Shown: one piece after another, positions 20,287-28,458 of the stretch | Layout: every line of letters starts with the position of its first letter | How positions within the stretch are numbered: the first letter of the stretch is position 1 | Source: Streptomyces beigongshangae | GTDB taxonomy: Bacteria > Actinomycetota > Actinomycetes > Streptomycetales > Streptomycetaceae | DNA length: 64,000 nucleotides | Assembly: GCF_019710745.1 (NCBI RefSeq) | Contig: NZ_JAHKJW010000006.1 | Span: 1-64,000 of the forward strand | Direction: 5' to 3' | Translations under genes and position numbers: made by a program | Notes under the pieces: model-generated | What the model was told of the DNA's origin: nothing | The model's input: only the letters and a program-made list of their open reading frames with translations | Database searches by the model: none

Positions 20287-20961
20287 GCACGTCCACGGCG
20301 CATCGTCCTTGTCCGGCACGGCGAGTCGGTGGGCAATGCCGATGACTCCATCTACGAGCGTGAACCCGACCACGCCCTGGCCCTCACCGAGAAGGGCCGG
20401 CGGCAGGCCGAGGAGACGGGCGGACGGCTCAGGGAGATCTTCGGCCGCGAGCAGGTGAGCGTGTACGTCTCCCCCTACCGCCGTACGCACGAGACCTTCC
20501 GGGCCTTCCACCTCGACCCGGGGCAGGTGCGCGTCAGGGAGGAACCCCGGCTGCGTGAGCAGGACTGGGGGAACTGGCAGGACCGGGACGATGTACGCCT
20601 GCAGAAGGCATACCGCGACGCGTACGGGCACTTCTTCTACCGCTTCGCCCAGGGCGAGTCCGGTGCCGATGTGTACGACCGGGTCGGCAACTTCCTGGAG
20701 AGCCTGTTCCGGAGTTTCGAGGCGCCCGACCACCCCCCCAATGTGCTCCTGGTCACCCATGGCCTGGCCATGCGGCTCTTCTGCATGCGCTGGTTCCACT
20801 GGACGGTGGCCGAATTCGAGTCCTTGTCGAACCCGGGGAACGCGGAGATGCGGATGCTCGTCCTCGGCGAGGACGGCAAGTACACGATCGACCGGCCCTT
20901 CGACCGCTGGTGCGAGCCGGAGTCCTACGGAGATCCAGAACCGTACGGATTCACCGGATGA
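20284..20961 (+). CDS. Histidine phosphatase family protein (phosphoglycerate-mutase-like)
   Basis: 225 aa. The catalytic RHGESVGN motif near residue 10 supplies the phospho-accepting His. YVSPYRRTHETF and VTHGLAMRLFCMRW supply the other Arg/His residues of the 2H-phosphatase site. It lacks features of glycolytic PGM, so a broad phosphatase is more likely. Substrates cannot be told from sequence. It is followed by a short repeat-rich gap and then an ADP-ribosylglycohydrolase on the same strand. Confidence 0.88.
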   Translation: MARPRRIVLVRHGESVGNADDSIYEREPDHALALTEKGRRQAEETGGRLREIFGREQVSVYVSPYRRTHETFRAFHLDPGQVRVREEPRLREQDWGNWQDRDDVRLQKAYRDAYGHFFYRFAQGESGADVYDRVGNFLESLFRSFEAPDHPPNVLLVTHGLAMRLFCMRWFHWTVAEFESLSNPGNAEMRMLVLGEDGKYTIDRPFDRWCEPESYGDPEPYGFTG

Positions 20962-21019
20962 GTGAATCCACCAGATAACCAGATAACCAGATAACCGGAT
21001 AAATGGATTCACCGGATAA
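20947..21019. repeat. Nested direct, inverted and 8-bp tandem repeats between phosphatase and ARH genes
   Basis: Three layers overlap. GGATTCACCGGAT is repeated directly at 20947-20959 and 21005-21017. GTGAATCCA (20962-20970) and TGGATTCAC (21004-21012) form a 9-bp inverted repeat. Between them lie three CCAGATAA units and one CCGGATAA unit in tandem (20971-21002), with another CCGGATAA at 21012-21019. It is AT-richer than its surroundings and covers the phosphatase stop codon. Confidence 0.9.
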
Positions 21020-21031
21020 GGTGACAGAGCA

Positions 21032-21946
21032 ATGACCGTCGACTCCTCTCCCGCCGGGCGCCTCGACCGCGCCCTCGCCGCCCTGCGCGGACTCGCGGTG
21101 GGAGACGCGCTGGCTTCGCGGTTCTCCGTGCCCGCGAACCATCCGTTGCTCAAGGACCGCGCGCTGCCGCCCGGGCCCTGGAGGTGGACCGACGACACGG
21201 AGATGGCCGCCTCCGTGGTGGCCGTTCTGGCCGCCCACCGGCGCATCGACCAGGACGCGCTGGCGCTCTCCTTCGCCGGGCACCACGACGCCGGCCGGGA
21301 CTACGGCCCCGCCGTCGACCGGCTGCTGCGGCGGATCCGGGAAGGCGGCGACTGGCGCGAACTGGCCTCGGCCCTGTTCAAGGGGCAGGGTTCGTGGGGC
21401 AACGGCGCGGCGATGCGGATCGCTCCCCTGGGCGCCTGGTACGCGGACGACCCGGAGCAGGCCACGCACCAGGCCGAGATCTCGGCGTACCCCACCCACC
21501 AGCACCGCGAGGCGGTGGTCGGTGCCATGGCCGTGGCGGCCGCGGCGGCGCTCGCCGCGGCACCGGGAGGCCCGCCCGCGCCGGGCGCGCTGCTCGACGG
21601 CGTCATCGCCCTCGTGCCGCGCAGCGCCGTGGGCGCGGGTCTGCGCCGCGCCCGGGACATGCTCGACTACGGGGACGCGACCACTGTCGCGGCCGTCCTC
21701 GGCTGCGGGCGGCGCACGACCGCGCACGACACGGTGCCGTTCGCCCTCTGGTCGGCGGCGCGTGCCCTCGGCGACTACGAGGAGGCTTTCTGGACGACCG
21801 TCCAGGTGGGCGGCGACATGGACACGACCTGCGCCATCGTCGGGGGCGTCGTGGCCGCCGCGGGGGAAGTGGGGACACCGCCCGCGGAGTGGCTGGAACG
21901 GACCGAGGCGCTGCCGGGATGGCTGGCGGCGGGAGCGGTCCGGTAG
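21032..21946 (+). CDS. ADP-ribosylglycohydrolase family protein
   Basis: 304 aa. The family's metal-binding motifs are present: GLAVGDALASRF near the start, TDDTEMA (about residue 52), GSWGNGAAMRIAP, and GGDMDTTCAIVGGVVAA near the end. These Asp/Thr residues coordinate two Mg ions and hydrolyse ADP-ribose attached to proteins, or related N-glycosidic bonds. No ADP-ribosyltransferase partner is visible nearby, so its target is unknown. The ATG at 21032 has only a weak upstream GGTGACAG. Confidence 0.9.
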   Translation: MTVDSSPAGRLDRALAALRGLAVGDALASRFSVPANHPLLKDRALPPGPWRWTDDTEMAASVVAVLAAHRRIDQDALALSFAGHHDAGRDYGPAVDRLLRRIREGGDWRELASALFKGQGSWGNGAAMRIAPLGAWYADDPEQATHQAEISAYPTHQHREAVVGAMAVAAAAALAAAPGGPPAPGALLDGVIALVPRSAVGAGLRRARDMLDYGDATTVAAVLGCGRRTTAHDTVPFALWSAARALGDYEEAFWTTVQVGGDMDTTCAIVGGVVAAAGEVGTPPAEWLERTEALPGWLAAGAVR

Positions 21947-22197
21947 GGCCGGCCGGGTGTCGTGGGAACGGCGGTGGCCCGGCCGGATGCGTGTCCGCTT
22001 TCTCCCGCTCCATGCGTCGATCACTGTCACAGCCCTGCCACAGAGGAACGCTGACCGGCTGTGCGGGGTGTGCCCCGGTTAACCTTTCCGCCACGCCGCT
22101 CGTTGATCATTTCGGGCCGGCGCCGACGAGGAACCGGCTCCCGGGCTTTCCGCGGCCCCGCGCTGTGTGCCGCCCGGACCGGTCGGGAGGGGGTCCC

Positions 22198-23943
22198 GTG
22201 TCCGACGAACCGTCCGAGACCGAGCCGAGGGCACCGGAGGGAGCCGTTCCGGCAGCCCGCCCGGGCGACGGGGGCACGACGCGCTCGCGCGCGGACGGGA
22301 GCCGGACCGGAGGCAGGATCCCGGCCGGAGACGGGAGTCCGGCCGGAGGAGGGATCCCGGCCGGAGAAGGCAGAGAGGGTCGCGCCGCTGTCGGCGGGAG
22401 GGAGAGCGAGGGGGAGGACGAAGGGGACGGCGGGGGCGCGGGTCGGCAGGGTCCCGCCGTCGAGTCCTGGTTCGCCGACGTCCGGGCCAGGACCCCGGCG
22501 CCCGTCCGTACCGGGACCCTCTGGGCCGCCCTGGCCACCGGCCTGCTCAGCATGTTCCTGCTCGGGGACGGTCTGGCGCTCAACCTCCTGCTGGTCGCGG
22601 TCCCGATCACGCTCGGCGCGTACTTCGCGGCCGGCCGGGCGGGCCGGCGCCCACGGCCCTGGACGCTGGTGTGGGGAACCGGGGCGCTCGCCCTGCTGAT
22701 CGTTCCGGCGCTGCGCGACGCCGGGTGGCCGTCGTCCCTGGCCGTCGTCGCGGCCCTGGCGGTGGGCTCGCTCGCGCTGCACGGCGGCCGCACCTGGACC
22801 GGAATGCTGTTCGGCCCGATCGGCCTCTACGCCTCGCTGGTCACCGGTCCGGGCTGGGGCTGGCGGGGCCTGCGCGAGCGCTCCGGCGGCGCCCGCGGCA
22901 CCATGGGCCCGCTGCTGCGTGCGAGCGCGGTGGCCGTGGTCCTGCTGGTGGTCTTCGGCGCCCTGTTCGCCGGGGCGGACGCGGCCTTCGCGGACCTCCT
23001 CGCGAGCCTCGTGCCGGACGCGTCCGTCTCCGGCGGTCCCTGGCAGGCCGTCCTGTTCGCGCTGGGCGTGGTCGGCGCTCTCGCGGCGGCGCACACGGCG
23101 GCGGCGCCCGTCCAGTGGGACCGCGTCGAGGTGCCCCCGGGCCGTGCCCGCGGCCGCGTCGAGTGGGCGCTGCCCCTGGTCGTACTGGCGGCGCTCTTCG
23201 CGGCCTTCAACGCCGTCCAGCTGGCCGTCCTGTTCGGCGGGTACGACGCCGTACTGGAGAAGACCGGACAGACGTACTCCGCTTACGCCCGCCAGGGTTT
23301 CTGGCAGCTGCTCCTCGTCACGCTCCTCACCCTGCTGGTCGTCGTCCTCGCCCTGCGCTGGGCCCCGCGGGACGGCGCGCGCGACCGGACGCTGGTACGC
23401 GCCGTCCTCGGCACCCTCTGCGCCCTCACCCTCGTCGTCGTGGCCTCCGCGGTGCGGCGCATGGACATGTACGTGGAGGCGTACGGACTGACGCGGCTGA
23501 GGATCTCCGTGGTGACCGCCGAGCTCTGGCTCGGGCTGGTCATCGTGCTGATCATGGCGGCCGGCGTCCTGGGCGCCCGCTGGCTGCCGCGCGCGGTGAC
23601 GGCCAGTGCCGCCGGAGCGGTGCTCGTTTTCGGGATCATGTCGCCGGACGCCCTGATCGCCGAGCGCAACGTCCAGCGGTACGAGAGGACGGGGAACTTC
23701 GACCTCGCCTACGCGCGCGGACTGTCCGCCGACGCCGTGCCGGCCCTCGACGGGCTCGACGAGCCGCTGCGGTCCTGCGCGCTCACGCACCTGGCGCGGG
23801 ACCTGGAGGAACACGTCGACCCCTGGTACGCCACGAGCTGGGGCGAGGCGCGCGCCCGGGACGTCCTCGACGGACGGGGTCTGTCCCCCGAGGCCGACTG
23901 GCGCGTGTGCGACCGGCTGGACCTGGAGCTGGCGTACCGCTGA
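22198..23943 (+). CDS. DUF4173/DUF4153-like integral membrane protein
   Basis: 581 aa from GTG 22198, with GGGAGG (22185-22190) 7 nt upstream; a longer frame exists but the extra codons overlap the previous gene. The first about 95 residues are Gly/Glu/Arg-rich and repetitive (GRIPAGDG, GGGIPAGEG), so probably disordered and cytoplasmic. About ten hydrophobic segments follow, including GTLWAALATGLLSMFLL, ALNLLLVAVPITLGAYF, AVVLLVVFGALFAGADAAF and FWQLLLVTLLTLLVVVLALRW. The signatures TYSAYARQGFWQLL and YGLTRLRISVV match the DUF4173 family as I recall it. A soluble C-terminal domain of about 110 residues ends the protein. Function is unknown. Confidence 0.75.
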   Translation: MSDEPSETEPRAPEGAVPAARPGDGGTTRSRADGSRTGGRIPAGDGSPAGGGIPAGEGREGRAAVGGRESEGEDEGDGGGAGRQGPAVESWFADVRARTPAPVRTGTLWAALATGLLSMFLLGDGLALNLLLVAVPITLGAYFAAGRAGRRPRPWTLVWGTGALALLIVPALRDAGWPSSLAVVAALAVGSLALHGGRTWTGMLFGPIGLYASLVTGPGWGWRGLRERSGGARGTMGPLLRASAVAVVLLVVFGALFAGADAAFADLLASLVPDASVSGGPWQAVLFALGVVGALAAAHTAAAPVQWDRVEVPPGRARGRVEWALPLVVLAALFAAFNAVQLAVLFGGYDAVLEKTGQTYSAYARQGFWQLLLVTLLTLLVVVLALRWAPRDGARDRTLVRAVLGTLCALTLVVVASAVRRMDMYVEAYGLTRLRISVVTAELWLGLVIVLIMAAGVLGARWLPRAVTASAAGAVLVFGIMSPDALIAERNVQRYERTGNFDLAYARGLSADAVPALDGLDEPLRSCALTHLARDLEEHVDPWYATSWGEARARDVLDGRGLSPEADWRVCDRLDLELAYR

Positions 23944-23972
23944 CGGGAGCGGGCGTGCCTCACCGGCGCGTA

Positions 23973-24025
23973 CGGACCGGGGTGGGACCACCCGTCTTCG
24001 GGGCGGGTGGCGCCACCCCGGTCCG
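23973..24025. terminator. Two-tier bidirectional terminator between the DUF4173-like and MFS genes
   Basis: The outer 13-bp stem is CGGACCGGGGTGG (23973-23985) with CCACCCCGGTCCG (24013-24025). The inner 7-bp stem is CCACCCG (23988-23994) with CGGGTGG (24004-24010), separated from the outer by a 2x2 internal loop. It lies between convergent genes. Confidence 0.85.
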
Positions 24026-24084
24026 TGACCGTGACCGTGGCCGGTCCGTGGCGGTGACCATGGTCGGTCCGCGGCGGTGACCGT

Positions 24085-25647
24085 TCAGCCCGCGGCGGGC
24101 CCCGCCGCGCCCGACAGCGCCTCCAGGTCGCTCTTGCGGACCCTGATCACCAGGGCGGCGACGGCCAGAGCCAGTACGGCCATCGCGACGGCCGGGACGA
24201 AGGAGCTGGAAATGCCCTGGGAAAGGACCTCGTGACTCCAGGGCGCGGGCAGTTCGTGCGTCCTGGCGAACTCCGCCTTCTGCCCGGGCGAGGCGGTGGC
24301 CATGAAGTCCGCGACCTGTTTCTCCCCCTCCTCGCGGTTCGCCGTGCCGAAGACCGTGGTCAGGATGGCGAGGCCGAGCGAACCGCCCACCTGCTGCGTG
24401 ACGTTGAGCAGACCCGACGCGGCGCCCGCCTCGTGCACGGCGACCCCGGAGACCGCGGTCAGGGTCAGCGTCACGAAGTTCAGTCCCATGCCGAAGCCGA
24501 ACAGCAGCATCGGACCGAGCACACCGCCGAGGTACGAACTCCCCGGGTCGATCAGCGTCAGCCAGCCGAGCCCGACCACCACCAGGGACGACCCGGCCAC
24601 CATGAACGGCTTCGGGCCCAGCACCGGCAGGAACCGCTGGGACAGGCCCGCGCCGACGCCGATCGCGACCGTCACGGGGAGGAAGGCCAGGCCCGCCTCG
24701 ATCGGCGTGTACCGCAGCACGTTCTGCACGAAGAGGACGATGAAGAAGAACATGCCGAACATCGCCGCGGCCAGGCACAGCATGATCACGTACGTGCCCG
24801 AGCGATTGCGGTCGGCGAACATCCGCAGCGGTGTGATCGGTTCCCTGGCCCGCGACTCGACCAGCGCGAACGCCGCCAGCAGGACGACCGCGGTGCCGAA
24901 GGAGGCGAGGGTGAGGCTGTCCCGCCAGCCGTCCTCCGCCGCCCGGATGAAGCCGTAGACGAGCGAGGTCATACCGAGCGTCGAGGTCAGTGCGCCCGTG
25001 ATGTCGAAGCGCCCCGGATGCTGCTCGGACTCGCTGATGTAGAGCGGTGTGACGACGGCGATCAGCACACCGATGGGTACGTTGACGAAGAGCACCCAGC
25101 GCCAGTCGAGCCACTCGGTGAGCATGCCGCCGGCCAGCAGGCCGATCGCGCCGCCGCCGGCCGAGACCGCGGCGAAGACGCCGAACGCCCTGTTGCGCTC
25201 GGGCCCCTCCGGGAACGTGGTGGTGATCAGCGCCAGCGAGGTCGGGGAGGCTATCGCCCCGCCCACCCCTTGCAGGGCCCGTGCCGCCAGCAGTTGCCAG
25301 GGCTCCTGGGCGAAACCGCCGAGGAGCGAGGCGAGGGTGAAGAGCAGGATGCCGGCCATGAAGACCCGGCGCCGGCCGAGGATGTCACCGGCCCGGCCAC
25401 CGAGCAGCAGCAGACCGCCGAAAGTGAGTGTGTAGGCGCTGACCACCCAGGTGAGGTCGGTGGTGGAGAACTTGAGCGCGCCTTGAATGTGCGGAAGCGC
25501 GATGTTCACAATTGTCGCATCGAGTACCACCATGAGTTGGCAGGCCGCGATGACGGTGAGCGCGATGCCGGGATGCCCCTCCCGGCGAGCCGCTCCGGGC
25601 TTCTGGTCTTTGGTCGACGGAGAGGTTGTCACTATCGAGTCCCCCAC
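24085..25647 (-). CDS. MFS drug exporter, DHA2 (EmrB/QacA, 14-TM) family
   Basis: 520 aa from GTG 25647. The first membrane segment IALTVIAACQLMVVLDATIVNIALPHIQ contains the DHA2 motif D1 (LDATIVNIALP). VVSAYTLTFGGLLLLGGRAGDILGRRR is motif A, and about 14 hydrophobic spans are visible. It uses the proton gradient to export drugs or metabolites. A TetR regulator (25890-26513) is divergent, with two matching palindromic operators between. This is the classic arrangement in which substrate binding to TetR releases the exporter promoter. The substrate is unknown. Confidence 0.92.
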   Translation of the reverse strand: MGDSIVTTSPSTKDQKPGAARREGHPGIALTVIAACQLMVVLDATIVNIALPHIQGALKFSTTDLTWVVSAYTLTFGGLLLLGGRAGDILGRRRVFMAGILLFTLASLLGGFAQEPWQLLAARALQGVGGAIASPTSLALITTTFPEGPERNRAFGVFAAVSAGGGAIGLLAGGMLTEWLDWRWVLFVNVPIGVLIAVVTPLYISESEQHPGRFDITGALTSTLGMTSLVYGFIRAAEDGWRDSLTLASFGTAVVLLAAFALVESRAREPITPLRMFADRNRSGTYVIMLCLAAAMFGMFFFIVLFVQNVLRYTPIEAGLAFLPVTVAIGVGAGLSQRFLPVLGPKPFMVAGSSLVVVGLGWLTLIDPGSSYLGGVLGPMLLFGFGMGLNFVTLTLTAVSGVAVHEAGAASGLLNVTQQVGGSLGLAILTTVFGTANREEGEKQVADFMATASPGQKAEFARTHELPAPWSHEVLSQGISSSFVPAVAMAVLALAVAALVIRVRKSDLEALSGAAGPAAG

Positions 25648-25656
25648 GAGTGCGTT

Positions 25657-25676
25657 AGTGAACGCTCGCGTTCACT
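25657..25676. promoter_or_regulatory. TetR-type operator O1, next to the MFS start
   Basis: A perfect inverted repeat: AGTGAACGC, 2-nt spacer TC, GCGTTCACT. It lies 10-29 nt upstream of the exporter start codon, so it probably overlaps its promoter. Confidence 0.85.
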
Positions 25677-25704
25677 GTCGCGTCAAAGGTAGTGAGTCCC
25701 CGAG

Positions 25705-25724
25705 AGTGGACGCAAGCGTTCACT
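25705..25724. promoter_or_regulatory. TetR-type operator O2
   Basis: AGTGGACGC, spacer AA, GCGTTCACT. It is the same palindrome as O1 with one mismatch, 48 bp away start to start. It lies between O1 and the tetR gene and probably couples control of both genes. Confidence 0.8.
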
Positions 25725-25753
25725 GAAGTTGCCGCCGCCCTGCGTCCCCTTAT

Positions 25754-25781
25754 CGCTCTACCGCTCTACCGCTCTACCGCT
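25754..25781. repeat. 8-bp tandem repeat in the tetR leader
   Basis: CGCTCTAC repeats three times (25754-25777) and then breaks off after CGCT. It is non-coding, about 110 nt upstream of the TetR start. Confidence 0.85.
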
Positions 25782-25889
25782 CACGGACATCCGCTCCGTC
25801 CGGCGCCCGCGCGCGGGACGCCGGTCCGCCCGTCCGGCATGCGCGTGCGAACGCGCCTGCCCCTTGCTCGCTCATACGGAGACAGGCCC

Positions 25890-26513
25890 ATGGTTACTTC
25901 GAGTTGGACGGCTGCCCCCGCTCAGGCGGCCTCCCCGCGCAGACGCGGTGCCGTACTCGAACGTGCGATCCTCGACGCCGCACTGGAACAGCTCAGCACG
26001 GTCGGCTGGAACGGCCTCACGATGGAGGGCGTCGCCGCCGGCGCCCAGACCGGCAAGGCCGCGGTCTACCGCCGCTGGTCGTCGAAGGAGGAGCTCGTCG
26101 CGGACGCGCTCCGCGCGGGACTGCCGTCGCCGGAGGACGTGCCCGACCTGGGCAGCGTGCGGGACGACCTGCTGGAGCTGTGCCGGCAGGCACGCAGGAC
26201 GATGTATTCGCGCCCCGGGTTCGCGCTGCGCTCGGTCATTCACGAATGTGACGCGGCCCAGGCGCGGCGCTTCCAGGAGGTAATCCTGGCGGGAGTCGTG
26301 GAGCCGACCGTCCGGCTGCTCGGGGAGGTCGTCGCGCGGGGGATCCGGCGTGGTGAAGTGCGACCGGACGCGGCCAACTCCTATGTCTTCGACGTGATCC
26401 CGGCCATGATGATGTACCGCTCGAAGGTGTGCGCGAGCGAATGGAGCGAGCAGGACCTCGAGGAGATGATCGACCGGCTCATGGTCCCCCTGCTGCGCCC
26501 GGAAGGCACCTGA
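25890..26513 (+). CDS. TetR-family repressor of the divergent MFS exporter
   Basis: 207 aa from ATG 25890, with GGAG at 25878-25881; a longer frame from 25692 is rejected because it would run across operator O2. The helix-turn-helix is LERAILDAALEQLSTVGWNGLTMEGVAAGAQTGKAAVYRRWSSKEELV (about residues 25-72), with the TetR YRRWSSKEEL signature. The C-terminal ligand-binding domain resembles TetR_C regulators (SVRDDLLELCRQARRTM, MMYRSKVCASEWSEQDLEEMID). It should bind the two 9-2-9 palindromes at 25657-25676 and 25705-25724. Confidence 0.9.
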   Translation: MVTSSWTAAPAQAASPRRRGAVLERAILDAALEQLSTVGWNGLTMEGVAAGAQTGKAAVYRRWSSKEELVADALRAGLPSPEDVPDLGSVRDDLLELCRQARRTMYSRPGFALRSVIHECDAAQARRFQEVILAGVVEPTVRLLGEVVARGIRRGEVRPDAANSYVFDVIPAMMMYRSKVCASEWSEQDLEEMIDRLMVPLLRPEGT

Positions 26514-26515
26514 CG

Positions 26516-26645
26516 GCCTTCGGTCCGGCCGGGTCGGCGGCCCTCGGTCCGGCGGCCCTCGGTCCGGCGGGGTCGGCTGTCCTGGTCCGGCGAGGCCGGT
26601 GGCCTTTGGGCCGGCGGGGCCGGCGGTCCGGCGGTCTTCGGGTGG
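26516..26645. repeat. GGCCCTCGGTCCGGC-type imperfect tandem repeats
   Basis: The gap between tetR and rnhB is built from imperfect 15-bp units such as GGCCTTCGGTCCGGC and GGCCCTCGGTCCGGC, interrupted by GGGTCGG. It could fold into several GC hairpins and may act as a terminator for tetR. No gene is seen. Confidence 0.5.
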
Positions 26646-26745
26646 GTGCGGTCGGCGCCCGGGTGCCGGCGCGGACGGGCCCTGCGGGACGCTCCGGAGA
26701 ACCGGGTGTCGCACGAGGTTCCGGGCGGCGTAGGCTGAGGGTGCC

Positions 26746-27447
26746 ATGCCGTACGAACCCCCCACCCACACCGTCGAGCGCTCCCTGCGCGCCACGACCG
26801 GAGCCAAGGTCGTCGCCGGTGTCGACGAGGTGGGCCGCGGTGCCTGGGCCGGTCCGGTCACCGTCTGCGCGGCGGTCACGGGCCTGCGGCGCCCGCCCGA
26901 AGGCCTCACCGACTCCAAGCTCCTCGGCGTCAAGAAGCGCACGGCGCTCGCCGGGACACTGGCCGAGTGGGTGACCTCGCACGCCCTGGGGCATGCTTCC
27001 CCCGAGGAGATCGACCAGTTGGGGATGACGGCCGCGCTGCGGCTGGCCGCCTGCCGCGCCCTCGAAGCGCTGCCGGTACGCCCCGACGCGGTCATCCTCG
27101 ACGGGAAACACGACTACCTCGGCGCTCCGTGGCAGGTCCGCACGGTGATCAAGGGTGACCAGTCGTGCGTCGCGGTCGCCGCGGCCTCGGTGATCGCGAA
27201 GGTCCAGCGCGACAAAATGATGGCCGAACTGGGTGTCTACCATGCAGACTTCGGTTTTGCGGCCAACGCCGGGTATCCGTCACCCGTGCACCGGGCCGCG
27301 CTGGAGATGCGGGGCCCCACCCCGCACCACCGGCTGTCGTGGGCGTATCTTGATGCGCTGCCCCAGTGGCGGCACCTCAAGAAGGTCCGCAGTTGGGCGG
27401 ACGGAAGCGTTCCGAAGATCGAAGGGCAACTCGGCTTCGACTTCTGA
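26746..27447 (+). CDS. rnhB: Ribonuclease HII
   Basis: 233 aa. The metal-binding motif [13 protein letters not shown] (about residues 26-38, Asp and Glu) and the further conserved aspartates in [10 protein letters not shown] and [18 protein letters not shown] are typical. [33 protein letters not shown] is the C-terminal conserved segment. It cleaves the RNA strand of RNA-DNA hybrids and excises single ribonucleotides from DNA. A TAGGCT -10 (26731-26736) 9 nt before the ATG suggests a leaderless transcript. A poorly conserved downstream gene follows within 70 nt. Confidence 0.96.
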   Translation: MPYEPPTHTVERSLRATTGAKVVAGVDEVGRGAWAGPVTVCAAVTGLRRPPEGLTDSKLLGVKKRTALAGTLAEWVTSHALGHASPEEIDQLGMTAALRLAACRALEALPVRPDAVILDGKHDYLGAPWQVRTVIKGDQSCVAVAAASVIAKVQRDKMMAELGVYHADFGFAANAGYPSPVHRAALEMRGPTPHHRLSWAYLDALPQWRHLKKVRSWADGSVPKIEGQLGFDF

Positions 27448-27515
27448 CAGCCCCGTTCGCACTCATGTGCCACCCGCCTGCGCGTGTCGCACCGACGTTT
27501 GATAAAAATCAGCCC

Positions 27516-28145
27516 ATGCCTCTCATTCCCGAGGAGCCTCAGATTCACGAGAGTGCCCAGGGTCCCCGTGTCAGCCCGGCCAGCGGCCGGACCACGCCGA
27601 CCCCCCGCCCCGTACCCGGCCCCCGCCCCGCGGCTCCGTCGCGTCCAGGCCGTCCGGGTCCTGTCCGGCCGATGCCGCCCGTGCAACGCACACCGCGCGA
27701 CACGGCCGTGGCCAAGCCGGCGCCTTCCGAGCCGGCGGCCCCCGCCGCTGCCCCGGTTCCGCAGATCCAGTTGATCCCGGCCTCGGCCGAGGGCGCGCTG
27801 GACGCCGCCGAGGAAGCGGTCGACCTGCTCCTTGACTCGGGCGGGGCCCCCGGTGAGGTGCTGGTGGTCACCACCGGTGAACCGCACCCGTGGGCCGCGC
27901 ACGAGCTCACCTTCGGCGAGGCCGCGTACTGGGCCCAGCACGACGCGGGGGACGACGTGTTCTACGCCGACGCCTCCGCCCTCGGTCGTGCCGCGTCCCG
28001 GCCCGTGGTCGTCGTCGCCGTCAACGGCGGCGCCAGCGCCACTGCCGCCACCGCCCTGCCGCTGGCTCTCCGCCGGGCCGGCACCCTGCTGATCGTCTGC
28101 GGGGACCCGCAGCAGATCAACTCGGTGCTGGGCGCGGGGGTCTGA
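27516..28145 (+). CDS. Conserved streptomycete hypothetical with Pro-rich N-terminus
   Basis: 209 aa from ATG 27516. The first about 85 residues are Pro/Arg/Ala-rich (TPTPRPVPGPRPAAPSRPGRPGPV) and probably disordered. The remainder is an ordered alpha/beta-looking domain: IQLIPASAEGALDAAEEAVDLLLDSGGAPGEVLVVTTGEPHPWAAHELTFGEAAYW, then RPVVVVAVNGGASATAATALPLALRRAGTLLIVCGDPQQINSVLG. I do not recognise the family. It follows rnhB by 68 nt on the same strand and may be cotranscribed. Its function cannot be assigned. Confidence 0.75.
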   Translation: MPLIPEEPQIHESAQGPRVSPASGRTTPTPRPVPGPRPAAPSRPGRPGPVRPMPPVQRTPRDTAVAKPAPSEPAAPAAAPVPQIQLIPASAEGALDAAEEAVDLLLDSGGAPGEVLVVTTGEPHPWAAHELTFGEAAYWAQHDAGDDVFYADASALGRAASRPVVVVAVNGGASATAATALPLALRRAGTLLIVCGDPQQINSVLGAGV

Positions 28146-28458
28146 GCATCTCCGTACGTGTCTGAGGGCCCCTCACTTCCGGGGGCCCCGACGACCGGCC
28201 GGACTGCCGCCGAGGCGGCAGTCGCTCGCAGCACGGGACAAGCACGGAGGACGGTCCGACGTGTGCCGGTAGACGTGTGCCGGTACGGGAACGTACCGGC
28301 GCCGCGCCGGTGCCGGCATGCGCGCGGTTGCGGCGCGGTGAGGTGAGCCCGTGGACCGGGACGCCGCCCTCCGGTGAGGCGGGACACCGGGACACCCGGA
28401 AGAGCCGTGCCGGCAGCCGCCGACAGCCACCGTGGTCGTCGGTCCAGCGGTCGCGGGC
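28146..28458. other. 313-nt intergenic region with three hairpins
   Basis: It lies between the 3' ends of two convergent genes. From left it holds GGGCCCC/GGGGCCC (28166-28172 with 28182-28188), the stem at 28202-28223, and GCCGGTACG-GGAA-CGTACCGGC (28279-28300). No open frame with coding character was found. Confidence 0.7.
28202..28223. terminator. Perfect hairpin, likely terminator
   Basis: GACTGCCGCC (28202-28211) and GGCGGCAGTC (28214-28223) are fully complementary with 2 nt between, in practice about 9 bp with a 4-nt loop. It is flanked by two other stems, so the three probably form a bidirectional terminator cluster. Confidence 0.6.

Noticed and set aside
24232..25692. Long plus-strand frame over the MFS gene
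   Set aside because: The antisense sequence is Arg/Gln/His-rich, typical of shadow frames opposite membrane proteins, and no start context supports it.
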